Origin: G020353115 sp964389685
GTDB taxonomy: Bacteria; Bacteroidota; Bacteroidia; Bacteroidales; VadinHA17
Direction of reading: 5' to 3'
Assembly: GCA_964389685.1 (NCBI GenBank)
Contig: CAYMFM010000003.1
Span: forward strand, 97,885 to 161,884
Length of the DNA: 64,000 bases
Positions 63,672 through 64,000 of the stretch are shown piece by piece (the stretch's first letter is position 1; each line of letters starts with the position of its first letter). The notes beneath the pieces are model-generated. The model ran no database searches. It was given only the letters and a program-made list of their open reading frames with translations, and had not been told where the DNA came from. The position numbers and the translations under genes were made by a program.

Positions 63672-64000
63672 CAATGAAGAGTTTGATCCTGGCTCAGGAT
63701 GAACGCTAGCGGCAGGCCTAACACATGCAAGTCGAGGGGTAAGGTCAAGCTTGCTTGACACACGACCGGCGCACGGGTGAGTAACGCGTATGCAACCTAC
63801 CTTTAACTGGGGCATAGCTCCGAGAAATCGGAATTAATACCCCATAATATTTCGTTATCGCATGGTGATGAAATTAAAGCTCCGGCGGTTAAAGATGGGC
63901 ATGCGTGACATTAGTTTGTTGGTGAGGTAACGGCTCACCAAGACAACGATGTCTAGGGGGTCTGAGAGGATGATCCCCCACACTGGTACTGAGACACGGA
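63672..64000 (+). rRNA. 16S ribosomal RNA, 5' part
   Basis: The sequence GAAGAGTTTGATCCTGGCTC is the universal 5' motif, followed by the Bacteroidota-type GCGGCAGGCCTAACACATGC and GGCGCACGGGTGAGTAACGC. It continues past the V2 region to ACTGAGACACGG at the right edge, about 330 bases in all. It supports a Bacteroidota origin, probably Bacteroidales/Marinilabiliales; the exact mature 5' end is estimated. Confidence 0.97.

Noticed and set aside
63455..63763. 102-residue minus-strand frame over the rRNA leader
   Set aside because: It crosses the 16S 5' end and the rrn promoters, so coding is very unlikely.

Overview
The window comes from a member of the Bacteroidota, most likely of the Bacteroidales/Marinilabiliales type. 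The evidence is the 5' end of a 16S rRNA gene of Bacteroidota type at the right edge, promoters of the TTTG / TAnnTTTG type, two large secreted proteins ending in type IX secretion sorting domains, a tandem pair of PurF-type genes of the kind seen in Bacteroides, and a division and cell-wall cluster whose FtsZ ends in LHDNVD. I see no phage, insertion sequence or CRISPR array; this is mostly core chromosome.

Layout. Positions 1-1850 (minus) hold most of a secreted family 3 glycoside hydrolase that runs off the left edge. A membrane protein/winged-helix regulator pair follows (1993-2941), then the remains of a putative peptidase gene (about 3129-3742) and an exbB / membrane protein / exbD / exbD operon read leftward to a strong terminator. 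A 100-N scaffold gap at 6529-6628 lies inside a tRNA-Ser and is flanked by an exact 55-base duplication, so the apparent second tRNA is probably an assembly artefact. From 6.9 to 18.6 kb come housekeeping genes: tatD, dprA, gdhA, two unknowns, tadA, aspS, an outer-membrane-type protein, miaB, a YebC-family gene, a double Usp protein and a SPOR protein. After a 420-base non-coding, hairpin-rich stretch come two PurF-type amidotransferases; the first lacks the catalytic N-terminal cysteine. They converge on a pair of lipid acyltransferases resembling the glycine-lipid enzymes GlsA/GlsB.

The 24.4-39.8 kb block is a division and cell-wall (dcw) cluster in one direction: mraZ, rsmH, ftsL, ftsI, murE, mraY, murD, ftsW, murG, murC, ftsQ, ftsA, ftsZ. 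murF, murB and ddl are not in it. Upstream of mraZ are four repeats at an exact 10-base period, a probable MraZ autoregulatory site. Facing it, a long leftward block (fbp, mfd, coaX, an outer membrane protein, a TPR protein, lptC, a 72-residue membrane protein, a CNNM/CBS protein and a SurA/PpiD-like foldase) joins DNA repair, CoA synthesis and envelope assembly.

The right end holds an aspartate kinase, two tail-to-tail genes for large modular secreted proteins (lamin-tail, chitobiase-C-like, CotH, InlB-like and lamin-tail modules plus a sorting domain; one also has a beta-helix), dihydroorotase, a dolichyl-phosphate-mannose-synthase-like glycosyltransferase, and an rRNA operon start with two tandem promoters. 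I found no clearly new multi-gene system. The best leads are the cysteine-less PurF paralogue, the structured 18.7-19.0 kb intergenic stretch and the paired CotH/lamin-tail proteins.
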